From Anaerolineae bacterium (GTDB lineage Bacteria; Chloroflexota; Anaerolineae; Aggregatilineales; Phototrophicaceae), in contig JAJDZV010000004.1 in NCBI GenBank assembly GCA_022824465.1, positions 124,001 through 188,000 of the forward strand: a stretch of 64,000 bases of DNA. Direction: 5' to 3'. The notes beneath the pieces were generated by a model. It saw only the letters and a program-made list of their open reading frames with translations, did not search any database and was not told the DNA's origin. Position 1 is the first letter of the stretch. Every line of letters begins with the position of its first letter. Position numbers and translations under genes: made by a program. Below, one piece after another: positions 41,321 to 53,659 of the stretch.

Positions 41321-41845
41321 TCATTTGCCGGCGAGCAGCCTTTGAAACTCGCGCTGCCAGGCTTGACACTGCGATTCGCGCCGGTCGCCAGCATGGTGGA
41401 ATTCGCTGGCAGCGCGTTCCATCCAGCCCGCGGCCTCTTCGTTTCGTCCCAGTCGATGACAAGCCATCGCCAAATAGTACATGGTTTCGGCGCGGTTCGG
41501 TTGGGCGGCATGGGCGACAGTGAAGCGGCGCAAGGCGTCGAGCCACCGTTTGGAACGGTAATCGATGATGCCCAGACCGTAACTCGCCAGCATCTCGTAG
41601 GGATTCAAGCCAAGGGCGCGCTCGAAGGACTCGCTTGCCTCGCGCTGCCGCTTGTCATTGAGCAGCAGAAAACCCAGGGCGGCATGGTATTCGGCGTGCT
41701 TTGGCAGGAGCTCAAGCGCTGCGCGAAGTTCTTGAATCGCCTTCTCGGCATCGCGCGCGGCAAAGGCGGCGAGCCCGGCGCGGTAGCGTTCGTCCGCCGG
41801 CACGCGGGTCAAGCCAAAGCGCTGAGCGACTGAGAACTTTGTCAT
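41321..41845 (-). CDS. TPR-repeat protein
   Basis: 174 residues. Three to four tetratricopeptide repeats are visible (A-A-L-E-L-L-P-K-H-A-E-Y-H-A-A-L-G-F, S-F-E-R-A-L-G-L-N-P-Y-E-M-L-A, R-F-T-V-A-H-A-A-Q-P-N-R-A-E), forming a helical protein-binding surface. No signal peptide; cytoplasmic. Start at 41845 is chosen because the 85 residues before it in the same frame are low-complexity Ser/Thr-rich sequence typical of non-coding frames. It lies between the RDD gene and the amylase on the minus strand; partner unknown. Confidence 0.75.
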   Translation of the reverse strand: MTKFSVAQRFGLTRVPADERYRAGLAAFAARDAEKAIQELRAALELLPKHAEYHAALGFLLLNDKRQREASESFERALGLNPYEMLASYGLGIIDYRSKRWLDALRRFTVAHAAQPNRAETMYYLAMACHRLGRNEEAAGWMERAASEFHHAGDRRESQCQAWQREFQRLLAGK

Positions 41846-41903
41846 TGCGGCGATGCTTGCACAAGCGGGTCCGCGAAACAGCAGACACCTGTCAATGAGC
41901 TGG

Positions 41904-42380
41904 CTAGACCCGGACGGTGTGGCTCGCGCTGTCTTTGCGCACGACATAGGTACGCGCCAGCTTGTCGTGCCAGGACTGATTGTTCTGGTCGAAGATTGCC
42001 CAGATGTAGCCGAGACAGAAGACCAGCGAGCTGACTTGATAACCGATCGCGCGGATGATGGCGTCGACGTCGCTGATTTCGGTGCCGTCAGCTTTGACAA
42101 CCTGGATACCCAGCGCGGATTTGCCGGGCGTCTGGCCGTCGCGGCGCGTCCAAAAGTACCAGTAGTATCCGACGTAAATCACCAATGCCAGGAATTGCAT
42201 CAGGAATCCGGTGGAAGTTCCAAAGACCAGCATGAGAAGCATCAGCGCGGCGATGGCGACGACGCCGAGCAGAATGCCATCGATGAAGTAGGCGGCGAAG
42301 CGCGTCCCTATGCCCGCCAGTTCCATGGCGCTTTCAGAGTAAGCGCCTCCGATTTTGCTTTTCTCAACCATAAGCGCCAT
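41904..42380 (-). CDS. RDD-family membrane protein
   Basis: 158 residues. The family signature is at A-G-I-G-T-R-F-A-A-Y-F-I-D-G (R..D in the first helix) and W-T-R-R-D-G-Q-T-P-G-K-S-A-L-G-I-Q-V before the last part; three to four membrane helices. Function of RDD proteins is mostly unknown, with some linked to Na+/H+ or solute transport. AAGGAG lies just before the ATG at 42380 but only two bases away; an ATG at 42371 is possible. Single gene between two minus-strand neighbours. Confidence 0.83.
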   Translation of the reverse strand: MALMVEKSKIGGAYSESAMELAGIGTRFAAYFIDGILLGVVAIAALMLLMLVFGTSTGFLMQFLALVIYVGYYWYFWTRRDGQTPGKSALGIQVVKADGTEISDVDAIIRAIGYQVSSLVFCLGYIWAIFDQNNQSWHDKLARTYVVRKDSASHTVRV

Positions 42381-42490
42381 TTCTCCTTGCACGGCTAAAG
42401 GTTATAGATTTGGCAGACAATTGTTGCTGCCTCATTAGTGTACTAGGAACCGGCTAGCTAGCGCAATGATGGCGTTGTCCCGTGAGCCGC

Positions 42491-43516
42491 TCACTGATTC
42501 AACTGGTAAAGGATCGCCGGGTTCGGTTCGGCCTCGAATTCTCTGAGATTCGCGATCGCCAGGTGGCCGTGCTGATACAGATACTCGACATGCGCGCCGG
42601 CTTCTTCAATCGCCAGCAAGACATGATAACCCTCGACGTCGGGATACATCGCCGCTGAAATCTGGCTGACATTCATGGGCGCGCCATTTTCACGCATGAT
42701 TCGGCGGATGCGGTCGAGCTTGCGATTATGGCTGGCGCGAATGGCGTGGATGCGGCCATAGAGATCGTGGATGGCGTCTTCGTGGCTGCCCAATGCCAGG
42801 CGAATGCCGTCAAAGCGTAAGAGTTTGCGCAGCGAGTCGGCGTAGTGATCCAGCCCCATGTAATGCGTGATGCTTTCCGGCGATTGGTGCGGCGTCGTGC
42901 GCGAGAGCACATGATCGGCGCTGAGCAAAATGTCGCCGAGCCGAATGCAGACCTGGCCCGGGCAGTGCCCGGGAGTGTGAATAAATTCCATGCCGTCCAG
43001 GATCTGTTCATCGGCGATGCTGAAATCGACGTCAATCGAGGTGACATGACGCTTGGCGAAACCGTACATGGAGAACAGCGAATCTCGCTGCGGGTTCGGA
43101 ATGCCAGCGCGGTCGAAGAATATACCCAGCGCCTTGGTCGCCACAATGACGCGTTCTTCATAGTTGGTCAGCACGCGCCGATCCAGCTCGTGAATCCCGA
43201 CCGGGGCCTCAGTATGCGTCTTCACAAAGGGCAAGCCGCCGAAGTGGTCGATGTGCCCGTGCGTGATGATGATGCGTTCGATGTCACTCAGGGCGATGGA
43301 CTTGCCAAAGCGCTCGCCGATTTGCGCGAAGCCAGCTGCCAGGTCGTCATTGCTGCGCCCGATGCCCGACCCGGTATCCACCAGCGTGAGGGGACCAGCG
43401 CCATCCAAAACGAAGGCGTGCCCGCTGAAGTCGTTGGGGAAGAGCAGCATGGGCAGGCGGTAGATGTCGACTCCGCTGCTACTGGTGAAGCGTTCTACCG
43501 GCGGTATTGGATTCAT
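42491..43516 (-). CDS. MBL-fold metallo-hydrolase
   Basis: 341 residues. The metallo-beta-lactamase motif H-G-H-I-D-H-F-G-G is at 86-94, with further metal ligands in T-P-G-H-C-P-G-Q and S-A-D-H-V-L-S. An extra C-terminal helical domain, E-D-A-I-H-D-L-Y-G-R-I onwards, matches glyoxalase II/LACTB2-like hydrolases with a winged-helix-type tail. It is a zinc or iron hydrolase of thioesters, lactones or RNA; substrate not predictable. Cytoplasmic. Follows the exchanger gene on the minus strand. Confidence 0.87.
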   Translation of the reverse strand: MNPIPPVERFTSSSGVDIYRLPMLLFPNDFSGHAFVLDGAGPLTLVDTGSGIGRSNDDLAAGFAQIGERFGKSIALSDIERIIITHGHIDHFGGLPFVKTHTEAPVGIHELDRRVLTNYEERVIVATKALGIFFDRAGIPNPQRDSLFSMYGFAKRHVTSIDVDFSIADEQILDGMEFIHTPGHCPGQVCIRLGDILLSADHVLSRTTPHQSPESITHYMGLDHYADSLRKLLRFDGIRLALGSHEDAIHDLYGRIHAIRASHNRKLDRIRRIMRENGAPMNVSQISAAMYPDVEGYHVLLAIEEAGAHVEYLYQHGHLAIANLREFEAEPNPAILYQLNQ

Positions 43517-43587
43517 TGATTCACACTTTCCGTTTCCAACTCAGCTCCGCTGCGCCCACGAAGTCAGCGTCATTGACGACGATTGAA

Positions 43588-44571
43588 TCATTGTATCAGA
43601 TTAGCAAATGGCGCGGCGCCACCGCCGAATATGCTGTAGGCGATAAACGCGCAGTAGGCGACCAGGAAGAGCGCCGACCGTTTGCGCCCGAACCGCAGCC
43701 TACCCATGAACGGGATCAATAGGACGGCAAATGCGATCATGACCAAGAACTCGAATTGCACTTCGGAGCGCGCCACCGGGATCGGCTGCAGGAAGGCGGT
43801 CGCGCCCAGAATCAGCATGAGATTGGCGATATTGGAGCCGACTACGTTGCCGATGGCGAGGTCCGTCTCCTTATGCCAGGCGGCTGAAAGCGAGGCGGCG
43901 AGCTCGGGCAGGGATGTGCCAAAGGCGACCAGGGTGATAGCAATAATCAACTCGCTGATGCCAGCCATGCGGGCGAGGAATACGGCGCTTTCGACCATCA
44001 TGCGCGAGCCAAGCGCCAAGGCGATAAGCCCGGCGACCAGGTAGGTGACTTCGCGACCGCGCCCCGGCGCCGTCGTTGGGGTCTCTTCAAGATCGGCGAG
44101 CAAGCGCGCGCGTGTATCGGCCTCGCGCTTTGCCAAGAAGTAGAAGACGGCATTAAATACGAGAAAGGCGAGGAGAAGTATCGTGCCATCGGCGCGGCCA
44201 ATTTGCCCGTCGAGGGTCAAGGCATAGGCGAAGACGGAAGCCAATACCATGATCGGAATTTCGCGGCGCAGCAAGATCGCCTTGACGCGCAGGGGCGAAA
44301 TCAAGCCGGTCGCGCCCAAAATCAACCCGATGTTGGCGATGTTGGAGCCGATGACATTGCCGACCGCCAGATCGCTCTTGCCGCTGAGCGCGGCTTGCAC
44401 GCTGACGAGAAGCTCGGGCATGGATGTGCCAAGCGCGACAAAGGTGAGGGCGATGATGAGCACCGAGACGCCAAATGACAAGGCGAGATTGGAAGCGCCG
44501 CGCACAAGCCAATTGCCGCCGTAAAATAACGCTACGAGCCCGCCGATGAGCATCAAGACTTGGGGCAGCAA
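43588..44571 (-). CDS. Calcium/sodium antiporter (CaCA family)
   Basis: 327 residues with ten membrane helices in two inverted halves. The alpha-repeats are plain: V-A-L-G-T-S-M-P-E-L-L-V-S with G-N-V-I-G-S-N-I-A-N in the first half, and V-A-F-G-T-S-L-P-E-L-A-A-S with G-N-V-V-G-S-N-I-A-N in the second. These hold the ion-binding Glu residues. It exchanges Na+ for Ca2+ across the membrane. The start is TTG at 44571, supported by GAGGG upstream; an internal ATG at 44553 would remove six residues of the first helix. Confidence 0.92.
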   Translation of the reverse strand: MLPQVLMLIGGLVALFYGGNWLVRGASNLALSFGVSVLIIALTFVALGTSMPELLVSVQAALSGKSDLAVGNVIGSNIANIGLILGATGLISPLRVKAILLRREIPIMVLASVFAYALTLDGQIGRADGTILLLAFLVFNAVFYFLAKREADTRARLLADLEETPTTAPGRGREVTYLVAGLIALALGSRMMVESAVFLARMAGISELIIAITLVAFGTSLPELAASLSAAWHKETDLAIGNVVGSNIANLMLILGATAFLQPIPVARSEVQFEFLVMIAFAVLLIPFMGRLRFGRKRSALFLVAYCAFIAYSIFGGGAAPFANLIQ

Positions 44572-44650
44572 ATGTTCAGACCCTCGAACTCAACCATGGC
44601 GACGAGCGTTCCGGAAGCGCGGAGTTATCATCGCCAGGTGTCTTGCGCGG

Positions 44651-46528
44651 TCAGGCATAGATGACGTGCTGAAGCAGGAAGCGCTCGATAGAGTTGTAAT
44701 AGGCCTCGATGGTCTCCGGTTTGCGCCAGCCATGCCCTTCCCCTTCAAAGACATGGTATTCGTGGGGAACGCCGCGACGCTTCAGCGAAGCGACGATGCT
44801 ATCGGACTGGTCCCGCGGCACTACTTCATCCTCCGTGCCCTGGAAGATGATAATGGGATCGACGAGCTTTTCGGCATGGAAGAGCGGCGAGCGCTCGCGA
44901 TAGAGCTCAGCCGCGCCCGGTAATTCGCCAAGCAGCCAGTAGGGATAGCGCTCCTCGAATTTGTGCGTGTCCATAAGCAAGCCAAACTGGTTGGACACGC
45001 CGTAGGAGCATAGGCCCGCGCGGTAGAAGCCGGGATGCTCGACCAGGGATTGCAGGACGGTGAAGCCGCCGGCGCTGCCGCCCATGATCACGGCTTTGGC
45101 GCCGTCGACCAAGCCTTCGTTTGCCAGGAATTCGACGCCCGCGATTGAGTCCGTCACATCGTAGACGCCCCATTTTCCGCGGTGCATTTCCATATAGGCT
45201 TTTCCGTAGCCGGTGCTGCCGCGATGATTGACCTGCAGCACGGCATAACCGCGCGTCGTGAAGAATTGCACTTCGCTGGCAAAGCCGGCAAAACGCTGTG
45301 ATGTCGGTCCGCCGTGGACGTTGACGATGAGAGGCGGCTTGCCGGGCGGCATCGCCTCTTGCGGCGCTGGGGGGTAGTACAAGCCGTGAGCCAGGTCGCC
45401 GTCGGCGCAGCGCCAGGTTATGGCCTGCGCGTCGGATAGCTGACTGGCTTGCAGGTTTTCCGCCCCTCGCCGTCGATGAACTGTGACTTCGCCGTTATTG
45501 GTCAACGAGATTACGCGCGGCGGAATGAGGGAAGACGAAGCGATCAGGGCGATGACGCCGCTCTCGGGCGATACGTCAATCTGCTCCAGCTCCGTGTACG
45601 TCTCCAAGCCGGCTACTGACTCATTCGTCGCCGAATTCAGGTCATGGCGCCTAAGCGCAACGAATCCTTCGCTGTTCTCCAGGTAGAATATCGAGCGTCC
45701 GTCGCCGCTCCAACAGAATGTGCGCAGACCCTGCACCCAGGCGGGCGCGCCATGTTCGGCTGCGTTCGTTGTGAGTTGGCGATGCTGCGATGATTCAAGG
45801 TCGTAGATGTAGAGCTGGCCCCAACCGCTGGCGTCGCTGATGTAGGCGAGGCAGGTTCCGTCGGGTGAGAAGGCCGGTTGGAAGATGGAAGTTTCTTTGT
45901 TGCCGGCCAACGTGACGATGTCGCTGCCGCTTGGCAGGTCGCCGCCGAAGCTGTTGAGCCGTAGCAAGCGCAATTCGCTGCCGTTCCAGGGCATCTGCGG
46001 ATGATTCCAGGCGACATAGGCGAGCAGCTCGCCCGACGGGTTCCAGGTTGGCTGCATCACGAAGTCGGCGCCATAGGCGACTTTACGCGGGAACTCTTCG
46101 CCATCGGCGTCCACAAGGCAAATGCCATCGACATGCTCGTAGCTATGTACAAACGCCAGCCAGCGAGCGTCGGGCGAAAGCGCTGGAGCCGCAAAGCTGC
46201 CAAAAGCAGGCGTGATTGCGACCGCTTCACCGCCCGCCAGCGACTGTTTGAAGAGTCTGCCGTTCGCGGCGAAGTAAACGCAGCCCGCGCCTAGCGTGAA
46301 TGCGCCGCCGCCATAGCCGACGCGCCCGGCCACGTTCAGCCGCCGGTCGGTGAGATCGCGGGGGGCCTGCGCGCCAGTCTGCGCCACCAGCACGCCCGTC
46401 TTGCCGCGACTCTCCCACCAGACCAGGGTATCGCCGGTTGGGTTCCATTGGACATCACGCAAGGAGACGCCGCTGGCTATCGACGCGCCGTCGATGGGGC
46501 TCTTCCAGGCGCCAAAGGGAAGGCTCAT
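44651..46528 (-). CDS. S9-family prolyl oligopeptidase-like serine peptidase
   Basis: 625 residues. An N-terminal beta-propeller (repeated S-P-D-A-R-W-L-A-F, S-P-D-G-T-C-L-A-Y-type blades) is followed by an alpha/beta hydrolase with nucleophile Ser485 in M-G-G-S-A-G-G-F-T, the acid in F-Q-G-T-E-D-E-V-V and base in G-E-G-H-G-W-R. This matches acylaminoacyl-peptidase/dipeptidyl aminopeptidases that digest short peptides passing through the propeller. No signal peptide, so it is cytoplasmic and could process peptides imported by the ABC systems in the window. Confidence 0.92.
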   Translation of the reverse strand: MSLPFGAWKSPIDGASIASGVSLRDVQWNPTGDTLVWWESRGKTGVLVAQTGAQAPRDLTDRRLNVAGRVGYGGGAFTLGAGCVYFAANGRLFKQSLAGGEAVAITPAFGSFAAPALSPDARWLAFVHSYEHVDGICLVDADGEEFPRKVAYGADFVMQPTWNPSGELLAYVAWNHPQMPWNGSELRLLRLNSFGGDLPSGSDIVTLAGNKETSIFQPAFSPDGTCLAYISDASGWGQLYIYDLESSQHRQLTTNAAEHGAPAWVQGLRTFCWSGDGRSIFYLENSEGFVALRRHDLNSATNESVAGLETYTELEQIDVSPESGVIALIASSSLIPPRVISLTNNGEVTVHRRRGAENLQASQLSDAQAITWRCADGDLAHGLYYPPAPQEAMPPGKPPLIVNVHGGPTSQRFAGFASEVQFFTTRGYAVLQVNHRGSTGYGKAYMEMHRGKWGVYDVTDSIAGVEFLANEGLVDGAKAVIMGGSAGGFTVLQSLVEHPGFYRAGLCSYGVSNQFGLLMDTHKFEERYPYWLLGELPGAAELYRERSPLFHAEKLVDPIIIFQGTEDEVVPRDQSDSIVASLKRRGVPHEYHVFEGEGHGWRKPETIEAYYNSIERFLLQHVIYA

Positions 46529-46662
46529 ATAGTTTCGCCCTGAGATCAGATTCTAGTTACGACCGATTGTACTTAAGGCCAAACAAAACTAAATGCCCAC
46601 TTTTGGGGGCTCGCGCGATAGAAGCCCGCAACCGCGGCTGAGGCCGGCGCCAGGGGGCGGCC

Positions 46663-48414
46663 TCACGCCGAGATCGGCCGGAAGTTGGTATCAACAGTGG
46701 CGATGTATTCCTTGGCGTAACGCGCCAGGTCGCTTTCCGGGGCGAATTCGTCCGAGATGATTTCGACCATAGTGCCTTGTTCCGCCCAGTCAAATAGCTC
46801 GCTCGCGCGCGCATCCACCGACATAATGCAACCGAAAGTCGAGGGTTCATAGACGCCGCCGCCGCCGAGGTAGTTGCCATTAGGCAGCAGCACGGCGCCA
46901 TGAAAGCCGTTCATCAAGCCGGGTACTACCTCGTAGATGCCCATGAACCAGGCCATCTCCCACTGGTTGCAGTTGGTGCCGGCTTCGTTGCAGAGCGCGA
47001 AACTGCCCCCGAATGCTTTTTCGTTATGCGTCAGTATTTGGAAGATGCCGGGGTAGGTCGGCGCTTCCTCGCGGCCGGACGAGATGCCCCAATCGAAGAT
47101 CAGCTCGCCATTCTCGAAGCCGACCAGCCACTGCGCTTCAAGGTCGACGATGATGCGCTTGTGCGGCACAGGATCTTCCGGAATCATGACATCGCGCGAA
47201 GGGATCTGCACTCGCTGGCCGACGACCAGGCTGTTCCAATTCACGGTCGGGTTGGCGTCGCGAATGAGCTCATAGGGGATGCCGCGCTTGCGTCCGATGC
47301 GGTAGCCGGTGTCTTGGCGGATCACCTCGTATTCGTCCGGCAGGTAGTTGAGTCTTAAGATGACATTGGGCTCGCCGCGAATGAGCGCTTCTTGCAGCTT
47401 TTCGGTCGCTAGCAGTTCGTCGATATAGCGTCCGCCGCGCACCAGCTTGAGGTTTTCCTGGGCGATGAACGCGCCAAAGGTTTCGACGCGGACAGCCAAG
47501 CCGTTGACACCGGCGATGAGCCACTCCGCCGCCAACTGCTGATCAATGTTGTAGGTGACCGTGTCGTTCTTGAAGGGATCATAAGCCTGCAGGCGGATGC
47601 CGCCGCCCAGGAATATCAGCGCCTCATCCAGGAAGGGCGAGCTATCGGCCACCGTTGGGTTAAGCGAAATCGTCTGCAATTCAAAGCGGCCTTCGGTTGC
47701 CACCGTCGTCGCGTCAGCTTTGAGCCGGTCGATGCTGGTTTTGATATCCAAGTGGCGTCCACGGCGTCCGGGCACGGTTATCAGCCGTCCGCCCGACCAC
47801 TTGTAACCGGCTTCATACTGCTGCACATAGATGGACTCGGTCAAGTCGAGCAGGAGGGTCTGGGCGCGACTATGCGAGACGGTGACAACGGGCGCGATGT
47901 TGTAACCGAAGGGAAGGCCAGCGAGCCCGACGGATTTGGCCGCCTCCGCCATTGCGCTGGCGTTAATCGTGAGCCCGAGCGTCTCCGGGCTGACGTTTTC
48001 GATGTCCACGCCATCCACCGCAATCGCGATCGAGAGATTGGCGTTCCAGTGGTCATTGATCATTGCTTCGGCTTCGGCTGGCGTCAACTCGCCGACTGGC
48101 AGTCCCATCGCGTAGACATTGGGGAAGATGCGCTCCGACAGCACATAGCTGCCGGTGATGAACAGAATGACGGCGACAGCGACAACAGTTGTCAGCTTGG
48201 CGACCGGGGATCGGCTGGAGAACAGCCAAGCCAGGGCGCGGTGCGCGGCTTTATCCTCGTCGTATGAGGGGAAGTAGCGGCGGAAGAAGGCGTGGTCATC
48301 GCCGCTGTTCAGTCTGCCTTCCATCATGGCGAGCCGCCGCTGCCGACGCTCCTGCACACGGTCGCGGGCGCGATTGGCTTTTCGTTTACGCGGTCGGCCA
48401 AGGTTATCGGTCAT
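46663..48414 (-). CDS. L,D-transpeptidase with VanW/PG-binding-like and LysM regions
   Basis: 583 residues. A basic cytoplasmic segment of about 70 residues precedes one membrane helix (about 73-93); outside are two peptidoglycan-binding type 4-like domains (about 105-340), a LysM-like segment (Y-E-V-I-R-Q-D-T-G-Y ... N-P-T-V-N-W-N-S-L-V-V-G-Q-R-V-Q-I-P), and a C-terminal YkuD domain with H-G-A-V-L-L and catalytic Cys529 in S-T-F-G-C-I-M-S-V-D-A-R. It crosslinks peptidoglycan stems or anchors proteins to the wall. The N-terminal basic tail is unusually long. A promoter lies at 48456-48483. Confidence 0.9.
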   Translation of the reverse strand: MTDNLGRPRKRKANRARDRVQERRQRRLAMMEGRLNSGDDHAFFRRYFPSYDEDKAAHRALAWLFSSRSPVAKLTTVVAVAVILFITGSYVLSERIFPNVYAMGLPVGELTPAEAEAMINDHWNANLSIAIAVDGVDIENVSPETLGLTINASAMAEAAKSVGLAGLPFGYNIAPVVTVSHSRAQTLLLDLTESIYVQQYEAGYKWSGGRLITVPGRRGRHLDIKTSIDRLKADATTVATEGRFELQTISLNPTVADSSPFLDEALIFLGGGIRLQAYDPFKNDTVTYNIDQQLAAEWLIAGVNGLAVRVETFGAFIAQENLKLVRGGRYIDELLATEKLQEALIRGEPNVILRLNYLPDEYEVIRQDTGYRIGRKRGIPYELIRDANPTVNWNSLVVGQRVQIPSRDVMIPEDPVPHKRIIVDLEAQWLVGFENGELIFDWGISSGREEAPTYPGIFQILTHNEKAFGGSFALCNEAGTNCNQWEMAWFMGIYEVVPGLMNGFHGAVLLPNGNYLGGGGVYEPSTFGCIMSVDARASELFDWAEQGTMVEIISDEFAPESDLARYAKEYIATVDTNFRPISA

Positions 48415-48732
48415 GGTCAGTCATCCCCGGTGAATCGGCAACTCAAGCTGTCTTTATTGTATTCAGGCTTGCGAAACTGGCAAATCGTCTGCCCGAGCGA
48501 CGGCGAGCGGCCGCGTCACGCTCGTCAAAGTCTTAGAAACGTATCAAAATGCTCGCCTTGTGGTGAACTCTGATACCAATTTTGCCTGTCTAACTGTAGA
48601 GTAAGGTTATGGGGACGGCATGAAGGCGCGCGCGATTCAGCGCCCAATCGTGGGAAACAAAAGCCCGTTCATTCGATGAACCCATTGTTTGCCGAGCCCT
48701 GAACGATACGCAAACTGCAAGGACTGCCATTG
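48415..48732. other. Intergenic region between the divergent transpeptidase and lon genes
   Basis: 318 bases. It holds the minus-strand promoter for the transpeptidase; no convincing promoter motif for lon was found and there is no CIRCE-type heat-shock operator. No gene or RNA structure was recognised in the rest. Confidence 0.5.
48456..48483 (-). promoter_or_regulatory. Promoter of the L,D-transpeptidase gene
   Basis: Minus strand: TTGCCA (48478-48483), 16-base spacer, TACAAT (48456-48461); about 35 bases before the ATG. Confidence 0.6.
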
Positions 48733-51225
<2,493 letters not shown>

Positions 51226-51368
51226 CTGCCGCCAGCCAGTTGGCGCGGCACAAGCGGCTGTCACTCGGGCGCCCGCCATGGAATCCCTACCTGGCGATGG
51301 CAGTCAATTCGTCGATGCGTGAACAAACAGTCGCCTGTTCTCCTCGCCTTTCTGCTACACTGCAAAGT

Positions 51369-51620
51369 ATGAACACGCCAAGGCCTGCCACGTGGACATA
51401 CCTAGAGTTTACGCGCTTCTATCCAACTCACAACGCGCGGCGCTCAGAAGGCCTGATATTAGCCCGAGAGCGACGCTCTATTGATACTGTATCGCTAGAG
51501 ATTATCGAATCCGCCCGGATGTCTACAGGATTTTCCATACTCGCTCCAACCTTAGTCGGCACTTTTTCATACTCGCGCCATCCTCTGCTCGCCTATTTTG
51601 TGGATCCGAGCGCGCTATGA
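51369..51620 (+). CDS. Possible leaderless upstream reading frame before the small membrane protein
   Basis: An 83-codon frame starts at ATG 51369, seven bases after TGCTACACT (extended -10), and ends with TGA overlapping the next ATG (ATGA at 51617). It shares the first codons (M-N-x-P), the D-T-V-S at codons 39-42 and an F-S/A-Y-S segment with the frame at 30727, and has the same promoter-to-ATG distance. No Cys run. Unrecognised and perhaps not a stable protein; it may be a regulatory reading frame or part of a dispersed repeat. Confidence 0.3.
   Translation: MNTPRPATWTYLEFTRFYPTHNARRSEGLILARERRSIDTVSLEIIESARMSTGFSILAPTLVGTFSYSRHPLLAYFVDPSAL
51483..51585. repeat. Dispersed repeat-like element, copy B
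   Basis: Contains GATACTGTATCG at exactly the same distance (114 bases) from the upstream ATG as in copy A at 30841, then CCATACTC at 51535 and CTTTTTCATACTC at 51563. Sequence between the blocks is largely different. Confidence 0.45.
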
Positions 51621-52048
51621 AAAACGGAGTCCTGCAATCCGCCAGATTTTGGCGAGGCGTTCTCGCGGGGACCGGCGTCTGCGTTCTGCTTTGGTCGGGG
51701 CTGGAGGATACGGATGCAGTGGCGGCGGCCGGCTTGGGCGCGTTCGCCTCGATTGCCGTGACCATGTGGCTGCTGTGCCAGCGAGCGGATGTCACGCGCG
51801 GCGGAATCTTGCTTGCGTCGTTGGCGGGCGCGTTGACGGGCGCGCTTGCCAGTCTCGTCACTGCGGCGCTGATGCTCTTTAAGGATCTTCTGCACGCGCA
51901 CCCTTTTCCCGACTTCCCGGCATCCATGATCCTGGGCATATTGGAGCGCTTGCCGCCTTGGACGGTCGCCGGCGCGCTCGCTGGCATCGGCATTGGTCTG
52001 TTGCAGCGGCTGCGTCAGCTTCCGCGACAAAGGCGACCATACGACTGA
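51617..52048 (+). CDS. Small multi-pass membrane protein, unknown function
   Basis: 143 residues with four predicted membrane helices (about 10-28, 35-53, 62-88 and 105-125), short loops and a basic C-terminus (L-R-Q-L-P-R-Q-R-R). Not recognised. The start overlaps the stop of an upstream reading frame by ATGA. It ends 65 bases before glpK, so co-transcription with the glycerol kinase gene is possible, and a role in membrane transport could be guessed but not supported. Confidence 0.6.
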   Translation: MKNGVLQSARFWRGVLAGTGVCVLLWSGLEDTDAVAAAGLGAFASIAVTMWLLCQRADVTRGGILLASLAGALTGALASLVTAALMLFKDLLHAHPFPDFPASMILGILERLPPWTVAGALAGIGIGLLQRLRQLPRQRRPYD

Positions 52049-52113
52049 CAGTCAGCGATGCGCTACAATGTTTACATAAGCAGTCCGTTGTAATTCCAAG
52101 GATTTATCTGGCA

Positions 52114-53598
52114 ATGTCCAATCTCATCCTGGCTCTTGATCAAGGCACGACCTCGTCTCGCGCGATTCTGTTTGACCGCGGGGGCCGCGCTATTCGCAGC
52201 GCGCTACAGGAATTCCGGCAGATCTATCCGCAGCCCGGCTGGGTCGAGCATGATCCGGCCGATATATGGTCATCGCAGCTGGAGGTGGCGCAATCTATCG
52301 TCGACGCGCCGGGCGATATCGCCGCCATCGGCATCAGCAACCAGCGCGAGACCACGCTTATCTGGGACCGATCAACGGGCGAGCCGATCCACAACGCGAT
52401 TGTCTGGCAGGATCGGCGCACGGCGGCGTTCTGCGATGAGCTCAAAGCAGAAGGCTTCGACCGGGTCATCTTGCAGAAGACCGGCTTGGTCACCGATGCC
52501 TACTTTTCCGGAACAAAGGTCGCCTGGTTGCTGGACAATGTGAATGGCGCGCGCGCAAAAGCGGAAGCGGGCGAGCTGGCCTTTGGCACGGTCGACAGCT
52601 ATCTCGTTTGGAAGCTGACCGGCGGGCGGCTGCATATCACCGATGTCAGCAACGCGGCGCGCACGATGCTTTTCGATATCCACCGGGTAGCATGGTCGGA
52701 TGCGATAATTGAGCGCCTGCGGATTCCACGCGCTATTCTGCCCGAGGTTCTCCCGTGCAGCGAAATCTATGGCGAGACCGACCCGGCGGTATTCGGCGCG
52801 GCGATACCGATCGCGGGCATCGCGGGCGATCAGCAGGCGGCGACGTTCGGCCAGGCGGCTTACAAAGCGGGCATGGCGAAGAACACTTATGGCACTGGCT
52901 GCTTCGTGCTTATGAACACGGGCGATAAGCCGCAGCGCTCGCTGAACAACCTCTTGACGACCATCGCCTGGCATGTCGGCGACGGCGCCGTCCAATATGC
53001 GCTGGAGGGCAGCATCTTTATGGCGGGGGCGGCTGTGCAATGGCTCCGCGATGAAATGAAACTGCTCAAAGACGCGGCCGAAAGCGAGGGGCTGGCGAAG
53101 GGAATCGCCAGCACGGACGGAGTGTATGTCGTGCCGGCTTTTGTCGGCTTGGGCGCGCCCTATTGGGATCAGTACGCGCGCGGCACGATCGTTGGGCTAA
53201 CGCGCGGCAGCGGACGCGCTCAGGTTGTGCGCGCGACGCTTGAGTCGATTGCTTATCAGACACGCGATGTCGTCGACGCCATGTCGGCCGATTCCGGCTT
53301 GGCTTTGGATAGGCTGCGCGTTGACGGCGGCGCCGTGGCGAACAACTTCCTCATGCAGTTTCAAGCCGATATTCTAGGCGTGCCGGTTCAGCGACCGGCG
53401 GTGACTGAGACGACCGCCCTTGGCGCAGCATACTTGGCCGGGCTGGCGGCTGGATTCTGGGTCTCGCAGGAGGAAATCGCCGGGCAGTGGCGGGTTGAAC
53501 GCGCGTTTGAGCCGGCTATGTCCGCGGATGAGCGCGACGGCTTATACGCTGGCTGGCGTAAAGCGGTCGAGCGGGCGCGCAATTGGGCGGAGAGTTGA
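52114..53598 (+). CDS. glpK: Glycerol kinase
   Basis: 494 residues, standard length. The FGGY kinase phosphate-binding motif is [11 protein letters not shown] near residue 6, substrate residues are in N-Q-R-E-T-T and W-Q-D-R-R-T, and the FGGY signature in the second half includes G-I-A-G-D-Q-Q-A-A and T-Y-G-T-G-C-F. It phosphorylates glycerol to glycerol-3-phosphate in the cytoplasm. No glpF or glpD is adjacent. The ATG at 52114 begins the conserved first strand; AAGGAT lies upstream. A weak TACAAT -10 is at about 52061. Confidence 0.95.
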   Translation: MSNLILALDQGTTSSRAILFDRGGRAIRSALQEFRQIYPQPGWVEHDPADIWSSQLEVAQSIVDAPGDIAAIGISNQRETTLIWDRSTGEPIHNAIVWQDRRTAAFCDELKAEGFDRVILQKTGLVTDAYFSGTKVAWLLDNVNGARAKAEAGELAFGTVDSYLVWKLTGGRLHITDVSNAARTMLFDIHRVAWSDAIIERLRIPRAILPEVLPCSEIYGETDPAVFGAAIPIAGIAGDQQAATFGQAAYKAGMAKNTYGTGCFVLMNTGDKPQRSLNNLLTTIAWHVGDGAVQYALEGSIFMAGAAVQWLRDEMKLLKDAAESEGLAKGIASTDGVYVVPAFVGLGAPYWDQYARGTIVGLTRGSGRAQVVRATLESIAYQTRDVVDAMSADSGLALDRLRVDGGAVANNFLMQFQADILGVPVQRPAVTETTALGAAYLAGLAAGFWVSQEEIAGQWRVERAFEPAMSADERDGLYAGWRKAVERARNWAES

Positions 53599-53659
53599 GG
53601 CGCGCCCGGTTTGCGGCCTTCGCTATACTTGTGTCAGTTAGATCGCCGGGACTGCGACG

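Noticed and set aside
46653..46680. GAGGCCG/CGGCCTC hairpin at the 3' end of the L,D-transpeptidase gene
   Set aside because: Stable stem but no T-run follows it on the minus strand, so not called as a terminator.
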